Below, one piece after another: positions 18,468 to 27,164 of a stretch of DNA of 64,000 bases. A model generated the notes under the pieces. That model worked only from the letters and a program-made list of their open reading frames with translations. It did not search any database and was not told the origin of the DNA. A program made the translations under genes and the position numbers. The DNA is from Streptomyces ficellus (GTDB taxonomy: Bacteria; Actinomycetota; Actinomycetes; Streptomycetales; Streptomycetaceae), in contig NZ_JAUEPL010000016.1 of assembly GCF_030406405.1 (NCBI RefSeq), positions 44,834 through 108,833 of the forward strand, written 5' to 3'. Position 1 is the first letter of the stretch, and each line of letters starts with the position of its first letter.

Positions 18468-19054
18468 CCTCGGTTCCGAAGGAACCCAAGGCGCCGAAGC
18501 AGGACCGCAGCCGGGCCACCCGGCAGCGGTTGCTCGCCGCGGCCGTGGCCTGCCTCGCCGAACGCGGCTGGGCGGGCTCCACGGTCTCCGTCGTCGCCGA
18601 ACGGGCCGGCGTCTCGCGCGGCGCGGCGCAGCACCACTTCCCCACCCGGGAGGACCTGTTCACGGCGGCCGTCGAATACGTCGCCGAGGAACGCTCCCAG
18701 GCGCTGCGCGCCCTGCCCGTCCAGAACCGCGCAGCGGTGGTCGCGGCCCTGGTCGACCTCTACACCGGCCCGCTGTTCCGGGCGGCCCTGCACCTGTGGG
18801 TGGCCGCCTCCGACGAGGAGCAGCTGCGGCCGCGCGTCACGGAGCTGGAGGCCCGCGTCGGCCGCGAGACCCACCGCATCGCGGTCGAACTGCTCGGCGC
18901 GGACGAGTCCCGCCCCGGCGTCCGGGAAACCGTCCAGGGTTTGCTGGACATGGCCCGGGGCCTGGGCCTCGCCAACCTCCTCACGGACGACACCGCGCGC
19001 CGCGAGCGGGTGGTGTCGCAGTGGGCGGCGCTCGTGGACGAGGCGCTGGGCTGA
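18455..19054 (+). CDS. TetR-family regulator of the acyl-CoA operon
   Basis: 199 aa from ATG 18455; GTG at 18464, in a GTGA overlap with the hydratase stop, is an alternative. The N-terminal helix-turn-helix (about 20-65) has LAERGWAGSTVSVVAERAGVSRGAAQHHFPTREDLF, written here only to show the TetR signature of recognition helix plus HHF. The C-terminal ligand domain is Ala/Leu-rich. As last gene of the operon it probably senses an acyl-CoA intermediate and represses the operon, likely through the 18-bp palindrome at 10226-10243. A strong terminator follows. Confidence 0.85.
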   Translation: MGVVTSVPKEPKAPKQDRSRATRQRLLAAAVACLAERGWAGSTVSVVAERAGVSRGAAQHHFPTREDLFTAAVEYVAEERSQALRALPVQNRAAVVAALVDLYTGPLFRAALHLWVAASDEEQLRPRVTELEARVGRETHRIAVELLGADESRPGVRETVQGLLDMARGLGLANLLTDDTARRERVVSQWAALVDEALG

Positions 19055-19097
19055 CCCGTATCGGTCCCGCTCATCAGCCTTCGCCCCCCGTACACGA

Positions 19098-19132
19098 ACG
19101 GCGCCGCGCCCCTTCGCGGGGCGCGGCGCCGT
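19098..19132. terminator. Bidirectional hairpin terminator
   Basis: A perfect 15-bp inverted repeat (ACGGCGCCGCGCCCC and its complement) around TTCGC lies between the convergent TetR and citrate synthase genes and can end both transcripts. Confidence 0.85.
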
Positions 19133-19147
19133 CGCGGTGTGCGAGTG

Positions 19148-20248
19148 TCAGCCGGTGATGTCCTCGAACCCGGCGATCTCGCGCGGGCTGCGCGGGCCCG
19201 GGCCCACGTAGCGGGCCGAGGGGCGGACCAGGCGGCCGGTGCGCTTCTGCTCCAGGATGTGGGCCGACCAGCCGGCCGTGCGGGCGCAGGTGAACATGGA
19301 CGTGAACATGTGCGCCGGGACCTCCGCGAAGTCCAGCACGATCGCCGCCCAGAACTCCACGTTCGTCGCCAGCACCCGGTCCGGGCGGCGGGCGTGCAGC
19401 TCCTCCAGGGCCGCCTTCTCCAGGGCCTCCGCCACCTCGAAGCGCGGCGCGCCGAGCTCCCGGGCCGTACGGCGCAGGACGCGGGCGCGCGGGTCCTCGG
19501 CGCGGTAGACGCGGTGGCCGAAGCCCATCAGGCGCTCGCCCTTGTCGAGGGCCTGCCTGACGTACGCCGCGGCGTCGCCCGTGCGCTCGATCTCCTCGAT
19601 CATGCCGAGCACCCGGGAGGGCGCCCCGCCGTGCAGCGGGCCGGACATGGCGCCGACGGCGCCGGACAGCGCGGCCGCCACGTCCGCGCCCGTCGAGGCG
19701 ATGACGCGGGCGGTGAACGTGGAGGCGTTCATGCCGTGCTCGGCGGCGGACGTCCAGTACGCGTCGACGGCCTTGACGTGCTTGGGGTCCGGCTCGCCGC
19801 GCCAGCGGATCATGAACCGCTCGACGACCGACTGCGCCTTGTCGATCTCCCGCTGCGGCACCATCGGCAGGCCCTGGCCACGCGCCGACTGGGCGACGTA
19901 CGACAGCGCCATCACGGCCGCGCGCGCCAGGTTGTCACGGGCGGTCTCCTCGTCGATGTCGAGCAGCGGCTGAAGACCCCACACGGGGGCCAGCATCGCC
20001 AGCGCGGACTGGACGTCGACGCGGATGTCCCCGGAGTGCACCGGGATCGGGAACGGCTCGGCCGGCGGCAGGCCGGGGTTGAACGCCCCGTCGACCAGCA
20101 GGCCCCACACGTTGCCGAAGGAGACGTGGCCGACCAGCTCCTCGATGTCGACGCCTCGGTACCGGAGCGCGCCGCCCTCCTTGTCCGGTTCGGCGATCTC
20201 CGTCTCGAACGCGACGACTCCTTCGAGTCCGGGTACGAAGTCGGACAT
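19148..20248 (-). CDS. Citrate synthase 2 family protein
   Basis: 366 aa; ATG at 20248. It condenses acetyl-CoA (or a longer acyl-CoA, as in methylcitrate synthases) with oxaloacetate. Motifs: AEHGMNASTF, GPLHGGAPSR and GFGHRVYRAEDPR carry the conserved His residues for substrate binding and catalysis. The third catalytic position, normally Asp in NVDFY, reads NVEFWAA. I believe this Glu is typical of the actinobacterial citrate synthase 2 clade. The protein is shorter than housekeeping citrate synthase (about 430 aa). It is divergent from pdxH with a 270-bp spacer and convergent with the TetR gene. Confidence 0.9.
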   Translation of the reverse strand: MSDFVPGLEGVVAFETEIAEPDKEGGALRYRGVDIEELVGHVSFGNVWGLLVDGAFNPGLPPAEPFPIPVHSGDIRVDVQSALAMLAPVWGLQPLLDIDEETARDNLARAAVMALSYVAQSARGQGLPMVPQREIDKAQSVVERFMIRWRGEPDPKHVKAVDAYWTSAAEHGMNASTFTARVIASTGADVAAALSGAVGAMSGPLHGGAPSRVLGMIEEIERTGDAAAYVRQALDKGERLMGFGHRVYRAEDPRARVLRRTARELGAPRFEVAEALEKAALEELHARRPDRVLATNVEFWAAIVLDFAEVPAHMFTSMFTCARTAGWSAHILEQKRTGRLVRPSARYVGPGPRSPREIAGFEDITG

Positions 20249-20385
20249 CAGGCGGCTCCTCGAAATGTGTGCGACAGATGCGTGCGACAGGGGCTGACAG
20301 GGTTTACGTGCGACAGGCTCAGGGTGTCTTCCGGTGATGCCCCGTACGGCTGGTGGTCATCCAGCACCGTCGTAGGGAGGCAACA

Positions 20386-20526
20386 GTGACCCAGCGCATG
20401 AGTCTGTCGGGTTCCCCCGATGCGGGGAAGCGTGACATCCGGCACACTGCGCCGAACCGGTCAGGGAGGATTACTGGCACTCCGTGCCGGGCAGACTGGC
20501 CCGCTAGGGCAGGATTGCCCTTGTGA
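20386..20526 (+). CDS. Small upstream ORF translationally coupled to pdxH
   Basis: 46 codons from GTG 20386. A near-ideal ribosome site (GGGAGG at 20375-20380, spacing 5) precedes it, and its stop overlaps the pdxH start as GTGA (20523-20526). The peptide starts [17 protein letters not shown] and is basic, with no recognised domain. Third-position GC is high (roughly 70 percent) but below that of neighbouring genes. The good ribosome site and precise overlap argue for a translated leader that sets the rate of pdxH translation. The sequence near the pdxH start also contains a possible leaderless promoter, which would bypass this ORF. Confidence 0.5.
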   Translation: MTQRMSLSGSPDAGKRDIRHTAPNRSGRITGTPCRADWPARAGLPL

Positions 20527-21215
20527 CAGACGCTCTCGATCCAGCAGCTCTCGATCCCGCCGACATGCGCGAGCAGTACCGCACCGCCGAGTTCCTGGAG
20601 GCGGATCTCGCGGCCGGGCCGATGGAGCAGTTCGCGCGCTGGTTCAAGGAGGCGGCGTGCGGCCCCGCCATCCACGAGCCGAACGCCATGATCGTCTCCA
20701 CGGCCACCCCCGGCGGACGGCCGTCGTCGCGCATGGTGCTGCTGAAGCACTATGACGAACGAGGGTTCGTCTTCTTCACCAACTACGGCTCCCGCAAAGG
20801 CGTGGAGCTGGAGTCCAATCCGTACGTCTCACTCCTCTTCCCCTGGCACCCGATGGCCCGGCAGGTCATCGTCAGCGGCACGGCGACCCGGGTCGGCCGG
20901 GACGAGACCGCGGCGTACTTCCGCACCCGCCCGCACGGCTCCCAGCTCGGCGCCTGGGCGAGCGAGCAGTCCTCGGTGATCGCCTCGCGGGCGGAGCTGC
21001 TGGCGCGGTACGAGGAGCTGGCGGCCCGCTACCCGGAGGGCGAGCAGGTGCCGGTGCCGCCGCACTGGGGCGGGTTCCTGGTCGTACCGGAAACGGTGGA
21101 GTTCTGGCAGGGCCACGAGAACCGGCTGCACGACCGGCTCCGGTACGTCCGCGAGGGCGAGGGCGGGGGAGAGGGCGGGGGCAAGCGCTGGCGCGTGGAG
21201 CGCCTGGCGCCCTGA
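20523..21215 (+). CDS. pdxH: Pyridoxamine/pyridoxine 5'-phosphate oxidase
   Basis: 230 aa FMN enzyme that oxidises PNP or PMP to pyridoxal 5'-phosphate. GTG at 20523 gives [20 protein letters not shown]. The FMN/PLP-binding split-barrel core shows [28 protein letters not shown] in pieces, then [16 protein letters not shown] and [16 protein letters not shown], all classical for PdxH. The C-terminal dimerisation domain has PPHWGGF and [13 protein letters not shown] Gly/Glu-rich insert ([10 protein letters not shown]) precedes the last strand. It overlaps a small upstream ORF and is followed by a large branched hairpin. A second, more distant PdxH-like gene lies at 41991-42644. Confidence 0.95.
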   Translation: MTDALDPAALDPADMREQYRTAEFLEADLAAGPMEQFARWFKEAACGPAIHEPNAMIVSTATPGGRPSSRMVLLKHYDERGFVFFTNYGSRKGVELESNPYVSLLFPWHPMARQVIVSGTATRVGRDETAAYFRTRPHGSQLGAWASEQSSVIASRAELLARYEELAARYPEGEQVPVPPHWGGFLVVPETVEFWQGHENRLHDRLRYVREGEGGGEGGGKRWRVERLAP

Positions 21216-21249
21216 ACCGATCGCAGGTGGCCTGGCCGTCACAGCAGAA

Positions 21250-21311
21250 ACCCGCGGGCTCCGGCTCTCCTGACGGAGAGGCCGGCCGGATGTGCCGGCG
21301 AGCCCGCGGGT
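21250..21311. terminator. Branched GC-rich terminator between pdxH and the minus-strand small transcript
   Basis: ACCCGCGGGCTC (21250-21261) pairs perfectly with GAGCCCGCGGGT (21300-21311). Two hairpins are nested inside: CTCTCC-TGAC-GGAGAG and GCCGGC-CGGATGT-GCCGGC. The result is a three-way junction rather than a plain stem. On the minus strand it is followed by TTTCTG. It can end the small minus-strand transcript and pdxH. Confidence 0.65.
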
Positions 21312-21312
21312 C

Positions 21313-21390
21313 GGTGACTGCTGGGGATTGCGGCAGGAGGCCTGCCGACATTGCACAGAGTGCGACAACAGGCCTCAGCCCGCAGTCACC
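21313..21390 (-). ncRNA. Candidate structured RNA next to a 12-codon ORF
   Basis: GGTGACTGC (21313-21321) pairs with GCAGTCACC (21382-21390) as a perfect 9-bp closing stem. Inside are CGGCAGG-AGG-CCTGCCG (21331-21347) and GCAC-AGA-GTGC (21353-21363). An alternative pairing, AGGCCTG (21338-21344) with CAGGCCT (21369-21375), competes with the first. Read on the minus strand, the 5' arm of the closing stem lies inside the last codons of the small ORF at 21375-21413, so translation would open it. I do not match it to a known RNA family. Confidence 0.45.
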
Positions 21391-21413
21391 TCACGCATCC
21401 GAAAAGAAACCAC
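21375..21413 (-). CDS. 12-codon ORF with an exceptionally strong ribosome-binding site
   Basis: GTG at 21413 encodes MVSFRMREVTAG and a TGA stop. Its ribosome site is part of AGAAAGGAGGTGATCC (complement of 21418-21433), a 16-nt perfect complement of the 3' end of 16S rRNA; GGAGG is 10 nt from the GTG. A consensus-like promoter lies just upstream. The peptide ends inside a branched RNA structure. It could be a regulatory leader peptide or an independently functional micropeptide. No downstream minus-strand gene exists for about 1.1 kb, which argues against a simple leader. Confidence 0.5.
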   Translation of the reverse strand: MVSFRMREVTAG

Positions 21414-21446
21414 TTCCGGATCACCTCCTTTCTTCGTGTGCCCCAC

Positions 21447-21475
21447 ACCCTAGGAAGCCGTCCGGTGCCCCACAA
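21447..21475 (-). promoter_or_regulatory. Promoter of the small minus-strand transcript
   Basis: On the minus strand, TTGTGG (21470-21475) and TAGGGT (21447-21452) are 17 bp apart, close to the Streptomyces housekeeping consensus (TTGACN-17/18-TAGNNT). Transcription would start near 21440, about 27 nt before the small ORF. Confidence 0.6.
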
Positions 21476-21598
21476 CCGGTTTTTCGCCCCCGGTCGCCCG
21501 GTGATTTTCCGGGAACGGGCTGTGTCGTGGGTCACGTTCCAGTTGAATGACCGGACGTGCACATGCACGTGAGTACACGTCCTGCAGGGGGTGCCGGG

Positions 21599-22985
<1,387 letters not shown>

Positions 22986-22996
<11 letters not shown>

Positions 22997-23050
22997 GGCG
23001 GGGCGCCTGACGCCGGGCGCCTGACGCCGGGCGCCTGACACGGGGGCGCC
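22986..23050 (+). repeat. Tandem 14-bp repeats between the PAS gene and nagS
   Basis: GGGCGCCTGACGCC-type units occur about four times in the short gap between the two convergent genes, starting at the PAS gene's last codons. Each unit carries a GCGCC/GGCGC dyad, so the array could also fold as a terminator. Confidence 0.6.
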
Positions 23051-23059
23051 GAGGGCTGG

Positions 23060-23815
23060 TCAGTGGCGGAAGAAGATCCGGTCCGCGTACTGCTCCATGA
23101 CCCGGCCGTTCCACTCGTGGCCGCCGTCCACGTTGCCCGAGCGCAGCAGGGGCGGCTCGATGCCGCGGGCGACCAGGTTCTCGGTCGCGGCCGCCATCGT
23201 GGCCTGCATCAGGGCGCTGGTGACGACCGTGGACGCCGGCGCGAACGGCGCCTCGACGCCCTCGTGGGTCAGCTCCGCGTCCCCCACGGCGATCTTGGAG
23301 TCGAGCACGATGTCGCAGTGGTCCTTCAGGAAGGTGCCCGACACGTGCCGGGACCTGGTCTCCTCCGCGTACGCCACCGAGGTCACCCCGATGACCTTCA
23401 ACCCGAGCGCGCGGGCGTTCATCGCCATCTCGACCGGCAGGGCGTTGCGGCCGGACAGCGAGACGACGATCAGGACGTCGCCGGCCTTGACGGGGGAGGA
23501 GTCGAGGACCGCGCCCGCGAGCCCGTCCACGCGTTCCAGCGCCGAGCCGAGCGTCGCCGGCATGACGTCGACGCCGACGACGCCCGGCACGGCGAGCAGG
23601 TTCACCAGCGCGAGCCCGCCGGCCCGGTAGACCACGTCCTGGGCGGCGAGCGACGAATGGCCGGCGCCGAACGCGAACAGGCGGCCGCCCGAGGCGACGG
23701 TGTCGGCGATGGCCGCGCCGGCGGCGGCGATGTTCTCCGCCTCTTCGTCCCGGACCCGCCGCAGCAGGGCGATCGCGGCGTCGAAGAACAGACCGGCCAG
23801 CTTGCTCTCGCCCAT
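23060..23815 (-). CDS. nagS: SIS-domain sugar phosphate protein, UPF0309 (NagS-like)
   Basis: 251 aa; ATG at 23815 after GAAGGGG. A single SIS (sugar isomerase) domain binds phospho-sugars: GRLFAFGAGHSSLAAQ at about 55-70, VVSLSGRN, and KVIGVTSVAYAEET. It matches what I remember of Streptomyces UPF0309 protein SCO4393. From memory, that protein was described as an N-acetylglucosamine-6-phosphate dehydratase (NagS) needed for aminosugar toxicity. That identification rests on synteny with dmdR1 and family resemblance. A DasR-like site (23854-23869) lies in its promoter region, which would tie it to the GlcNAc regulon. It is divergent from dmdR1. Confidence 0.8.
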   Translation of the reverse strand: MGESKLAGLFFDAAIALLRRVRDEEAENIAAAGAAIADTVASGGRLFAFGAGHSSLAAQDVVYRAGGLALVNLLAVPGVVGVDVMPATLGSALERVDGLAGAVLDSSPVKAGDVLIVVSLSGRNALPVEMAMNARALGLKVIGVTSVAYAEETRSRHVSGTFLKDHCDIVLDSKIAVGDAELTHEGVEAPFAPASTVVTSALMQATMAAATENLVARGIEPPLLRSGNVDGGHEWNGRVMEQYADRIFFRH

Positions 23816-23853
23816 GGCGTTCAGGCCCCTTCTCTCCGTGTCGCGGATCACGT

Positions 23854-23869
23854 TGCGGTCTGGACCATT
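23854..23869. promoter_or_regulatory. DasR-responsive-element-like site upstream of nagS
   Basis: TGCGGTCTGGACCATT matches the dre consensus ACTGGTCTAGACCACT at 11 of 16 positions by my count, including both GGTC and GACC half sites. It lies 39 bp before the nagS start on the divergent side. DasR is the GlcNAc-6-phosphate-responsive GntR repressor of Streptomyces. Confidence 0.5.
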
Positions 23870-23966
23870 GCTCTGTCAATACCGCTCGTCCACAGCGGGC
23901 ACGGTTGCCCTCGGTATGCGCAAGAATTGAGTCAGGGCCAGCGCACGATTCTTTCGAGGGGCACGT

Positions 23967-24659
23967 ATGTCCGGACTGATCGACACCACGGAGATGTATC
24001 TCCGCACCATCCTCGAGCTCGAGGAAGAGGGTGTGGTGCCCATGCGCGCCCGCATCGCCGAGCGACTGGACCAGAGCGGGCCGACCGTCAGCCAGACGGT
24101 CGCGCGCATGGAGCGCGACGGCCTGGTGACCGTCGCCGGCGACCGGCACCTGGAGCTCACCGACGAGGGCCGCCGCCTGGCCACCCGCGTGATGCGCAAG
24201 CACCGGCTCGCCGAGTGCCTGCTCGTGGACGTGATCGGCCTGGAGTGGGAGCAGGTCCACGCCGAGGCGTGCCGCTGGGAGCACGTGATGAGCGAGGCGG
24301 TGGAGCGCCGCGTGCTGGAGCTGCTGCGCCACCCCACCGAGTCGCCGTACGGCAACCCGATCCCGGGCCTGGAGGAGCTCGGCGAGGAGGCCGGGAGCGA
24401 GGCGTTCCTGGACGAGGGCATGGTGTCGCTGGCCGACCTGGACGCGGGCACGGAGGGCAAGACGGTGGTGGTGCGCCGTATCGGCGAGCCGATCCAGACG
24501 GATGCCCAGCTGATGTACACGCTGCGCCGCGCGGGCGTGCAGCCCGGTTCGGTGGTCAGCGTGACGGAGTCGCCGGGCGGCGTGCTCGTCGGCAGCAGCG
24601 GCGAAGCCGCGGAACTGGGCGCCGAAGTCGCCTCCCACGTCTTCGTCGCCAAGCGCTGA
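23967..24659 (+). CDS. dmdR1: DtxR-family iron-dependent regulator (DmdR1-like)
   Basis: 230 aa; ATG at 23967 after GAGGGG. It is a Fe2+-activated repressor of siderophore and iron-uptake genes. N-terminal winged helix (about 1-70) with RIAERLDQSGPTVSQTVARM; metal-binding/dimerisation domain (about 75-140) with the ligands in RKHRLAECLLVDVIG, HAEACRWEHVMSE and the HPTESPYGNPIPG segment; C-terminal SH3-like domain (about 150-230). Length and motifs are those of full DtxR/IdeR proteins. Next to the UPF0309 gene it corresponds to DmdR1, the main iron regulator of Streptomyces coelicolor. A long antisense ORF covers the whole gene (23876-24703, minus), as in the described dmdR1/adm overlap. Confidence 0.9.
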   Translation: MSGLIDTTEMYLRTILELEEEGVVPMRARIAERLDQSGPTVSQTVARMERDGLVTVAGDRHLELTDEGRRLATRVMRKHRLAECLLVDVIGLEWEQVHAEACRWEHVMSEAVERRVLELLRHPTESPYGNPIPGLEELGEEAGSEAFLDEGMVSLADLDAGTEGKTVVVRRIGEPIQTDAQLMYTLRRAGVQPGSVVSVTESPGGVLVGSSGEAAELGAEVASHVFVAKR

Positions 24660-24945
24660 CGTTCCAGCCACGCACACGGCGCCCGGCCGGGCGCGTTCGA
24701 CACGGCGTCGCCCGCCCGGACGGCGCCGCCTCGTCGCGCCCGGCCAGGCCCGCCCGGCCGGGCACGCCCTCGCTGCTGTGCGCCGCCCGGCCAGGCGCTG
24801 CCCGGCTTGGTGGTGTCGTCAGGCGATTCGCTGACTCAGACGTACAAACCCCGCCATACGGGGATTCAGTGTGCGCGCGGTGCGACAACGGGCTTTGACC
24901 AGGGGTGATGTATTTCTTCACCAGACCTGCACGGATCATGACCTC

Positions 24946-26706
24946 ATGTCTCACACTTCACGGCGCCGCCTGCTCGCCATCTTCGCGGCCTCGGCCGCCA
25001 CCGTCCCGCTGAGCGGTCTGGTCGCCACCCCGGCCCAGGCCGCCGGGCCGGAACCCGTGCCCGTCGAGCCCTTCCCCGGCCCGGCCGGCCTGACCTCGGC
25101 CCGTTCCTCGGTGACGCTGCCCCCGCTGAACGCGTCGTACTTCACCCCGGTGACACTCAACACCCCGCTCACCGCCACCGTCCTGTCCGGGACCCCGGCC
25201 CGCACGGAGGTCACCTCCGGCGGCAAGCGCATAGCCCTGCTGACCCACGGCGCCCGGACCGTCGTCCTGCCCGGCCCGACGCGTACGTTCACCGAGAACA
25301 AGAAGCCGTTCGTGGACGACTTCCAGCGCACGCTGCCGGACACGTCGCTGCCGGTCGCGGACCGCCGGTACTGGGGCTCCTCCCGGGGCGGCGGCAGCTG
25401 GTCCACCCTCGGCCCCGCCGACACCGACTTCTCGGTGGTGCCGGGCACCGGCATCATCGCGCTGACCACCGACTTCGCCAGCCGCCACGCCACGTTGCGC
25501 GATGACGAGATCACCGACGTCGACGTGCGGTCCGTGGCCCGGTTCGACAAGGTCCCCACCGGTCAGGCCTGCTCGTACGCCCTGTCCTTCGGCTACCAGA
25601 ACACCCACAACAGCTACCGCGCCCGGCTGTCCTTCCTCACGTCCGGCGCGGTCGAACTGCGTGTCGAGAAGGAGGTCGCCGACGCGGTCACCCAGCTGAC
25701 CACGGCCGTCACCCTCGCCACGGGCGTCGCGGCGGGCACCGACTGGACGATCCGGGTGCGCCGCGAAGGCACCCGCATCCAGGTCAAGGCCTGGCGCTCC
25801 GCCTCCACGGAGCCGTCCGCGTGGGCCGTGGACGTCACCGACTCCACCTTCGGCAAGGGCCGCGTCGGCCTGCGCGCGCTCGCCAACGACGGCTGCACCA
25901 ACCTCCCGGTCAAGCTGCTCGTCAGCCGTTTCGAGGTGGGCGCCGCCAGCTGGGCGACGCCGCCCAGTGTCACGCACGGGGAGTGGGTGCGCGTGCTCCC
26001 GGAGCCGTTCGGCGGCACCTGGACTCCGGAGCTGGAACAGCTCATCCGCGGCTGGGCCGGTTCCACGGTGCCGGACGTCCTCGCGTACGCGGCGATGTTC
26101 CTCGCCGGCGCCCCGGCGGTGACCAGTGGTTCCGGACCGGCCAAGGACAAGCAGGTCCTCGGGGAGTCCGGGTACGGCTACCTGGACCCGCAGGGCTACT
26201 GCTACGAGGGCGCCGACTTCCACGAGTACATGAACGTCGGCTGGACCTTCCCCGACGGCGCCTACACCGGCCCCTCCAGCAAGCAGGTCGGCAACCTCGA
26301 CTGCTCCGGTTACACGCGCATGGTCTACGGCTACCACATGGGTGTGCCGATGGCCGCGGGCGAGGACACGTCCAAGACCCGCATCCCGCGCAAGTCGCGG
26401 CACATGGTCGACTACGCGCCCGGCGTACGCGTCGACCAGACGGTCGACGGCACGGCCCCGCCCGCCGCGGCCCTGCTCAACCCCGGCGACCTGGTGCTCT
26501 TCAACGCCGACTCGGGCGACGACAACCCGACGATCACGGTGGACCACGTCGGCATCTACCTGGGCAAGGACGCGGCAGGCAAGCGCCGCTTCCTCTCCAG
26601 CCGCAAGACCGTCAACGGACCCACCATGTCCGACCTGGGCGGCGCCTCGCTCCTGGACGGCACGGGCACCTATGCGAAGAGGCTGCACACGGTCCACCGC
26701 ATCTGA
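24946..26706 (+). CDS. Secreted NlpC/P60 peptidoglycan hydrolase with a concanavalin-like domain
   Basis: 586 aa from ATG 24946. The N-terminus (SRRRLLAIFAASAATVPLSG, then PAQAAG) is a signal peptide with a twin-arginine-like start, cut near residue 32. Residues about 100-330 look like a beta-sandwich of the concanavalin/laminin-G type (YWGSSRGGGSWSTLG, DFSVVPGTGIIALTTDFASR, FGKGRVGLRA), likely glycan binding. The C-terminal third (about 350-586) is an NlpC/P60 domain: catalytic Cys453 in NLDCSGYTRMVYGY and His534 in TVDHVGIYLG. It should cut peptide stems of peptidoglycan outside the cell. It stands alone, with a terminator 200 bp downstream. Confidence 0.85.
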   Translation: MSHTSRRRLLAIFAASAATVPLSGLVATPAQAAGPEPVPVEPFPGPAGLTSARSSVTLPPLNASYFTPVTLNTPLTATVLSGTPARTEVTSGGKRIALLTHGARTVVLPGPTRTFTENKKPFVDDFQRTLPDTSLPVADRRYWGSSRGGGSWSTLGPADTDFSVVPGTGIIALTTDFASRHATLRDDEITDVDVRSVARFDKVPTGQACSYALSFGYQNTHNSYRARLSFLTSGAVELRVEKEVADAVTQLTTAVTLATGVAAGTDWTIRVRREGTRIQVKAWRSASTEPSAWAVDVTDSTFGKGRVGLRALANDGCTNLPVKLLVSRFEVGAASWATPPSVTHGEWVRVLPEPFGGTWTPELEQLIRGWAGSTVPDVLAYAAMFLAGAPAVTSGSGPAKDKQVLGESGYGYLDPQGYCYEGADFHEYMNVGWTFPDGAYTGPSSKQVGNLDCSGYTRMVYGYHMGVPMAAGEDTSKTRIPRKSRHMVDYAPGVRVDQTVDGTAPPAAALLNPGDLVLFNADSGDDNPTITVDHVGIYLGKDAAGKRRFLSSRKTVNGPTMSDLGGASLLDGTGTYAKRLHTVHRI

Positions 26707-27164
26707 CGCCGCGTGAGGCCCCGGACCGGAAGGGCCGCACACGCAGCCCCAAGCCAGGACGGGCTTTCGGACGGAAGGGCAGCGGCCGGGCGGCCGGCGT
26801 GCGACTCTGGGCTCAGGCATATGACCTGACGGCGTGACAGGGGCTTCCCTGCGGGGCTCCGCGCCGGGGAGGGAGCACGCCGTGTACGTCTCAGACGCCC
26901 CATGCACACGGAGAGCCCCGGCGCCCATCGGCGCCGGGGCCTCGCCTCCCCTGTGCTGACCCGGAGCCCCGAGCTCTCAGGGTCATCCCCTCGGACCGAT
27001 TTTCCCCGAGCGGTCCGCCTCCCGTTGAAGATCTCCCCTCGGTCACGGCCGTCAATCCTTGAGCCGGGTCACTCGAACGAGCGGTGTTGCGCGCGAGACG
27101 CCCGTTTTCGAATGCGGGTTCGATAGTCTGGCGGGGCACGACACAGAAGGGGGTGTCAGGACAC
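26707..27164. other. Intergenic region with a terminator and a probable promoter
   Basis: No convincing gene is seen. The region holds the hairpin at 26915-26940 and, at its right end, GATAGTCT (about 27120-27127), which could be the -10 box of the alpha/beta-hydrolase gene. Confidence 0.5.
26915..26940 (+). terminator. Hairpin terminator downstream of the NlpC/P60 gene
   Basis: GCCCCGGCGCC (26915-26925) pairs perfectly with GGCGCCGGGGC (26930-26940) around a 4-nt loop. Confidence 0.75.

Noticed and set aside
24660..24945. Possible c-di-AMP (ydaO) riboswitch before the NlpC/P60 gene
   Set aside because: Such riboswitches often precede cell-wall hydrolase genes in Streptomyces, but I could not find the conserved ydaO core sequence here, only GC-rich repeats and a short CCCCG/CGGGG hairpin.
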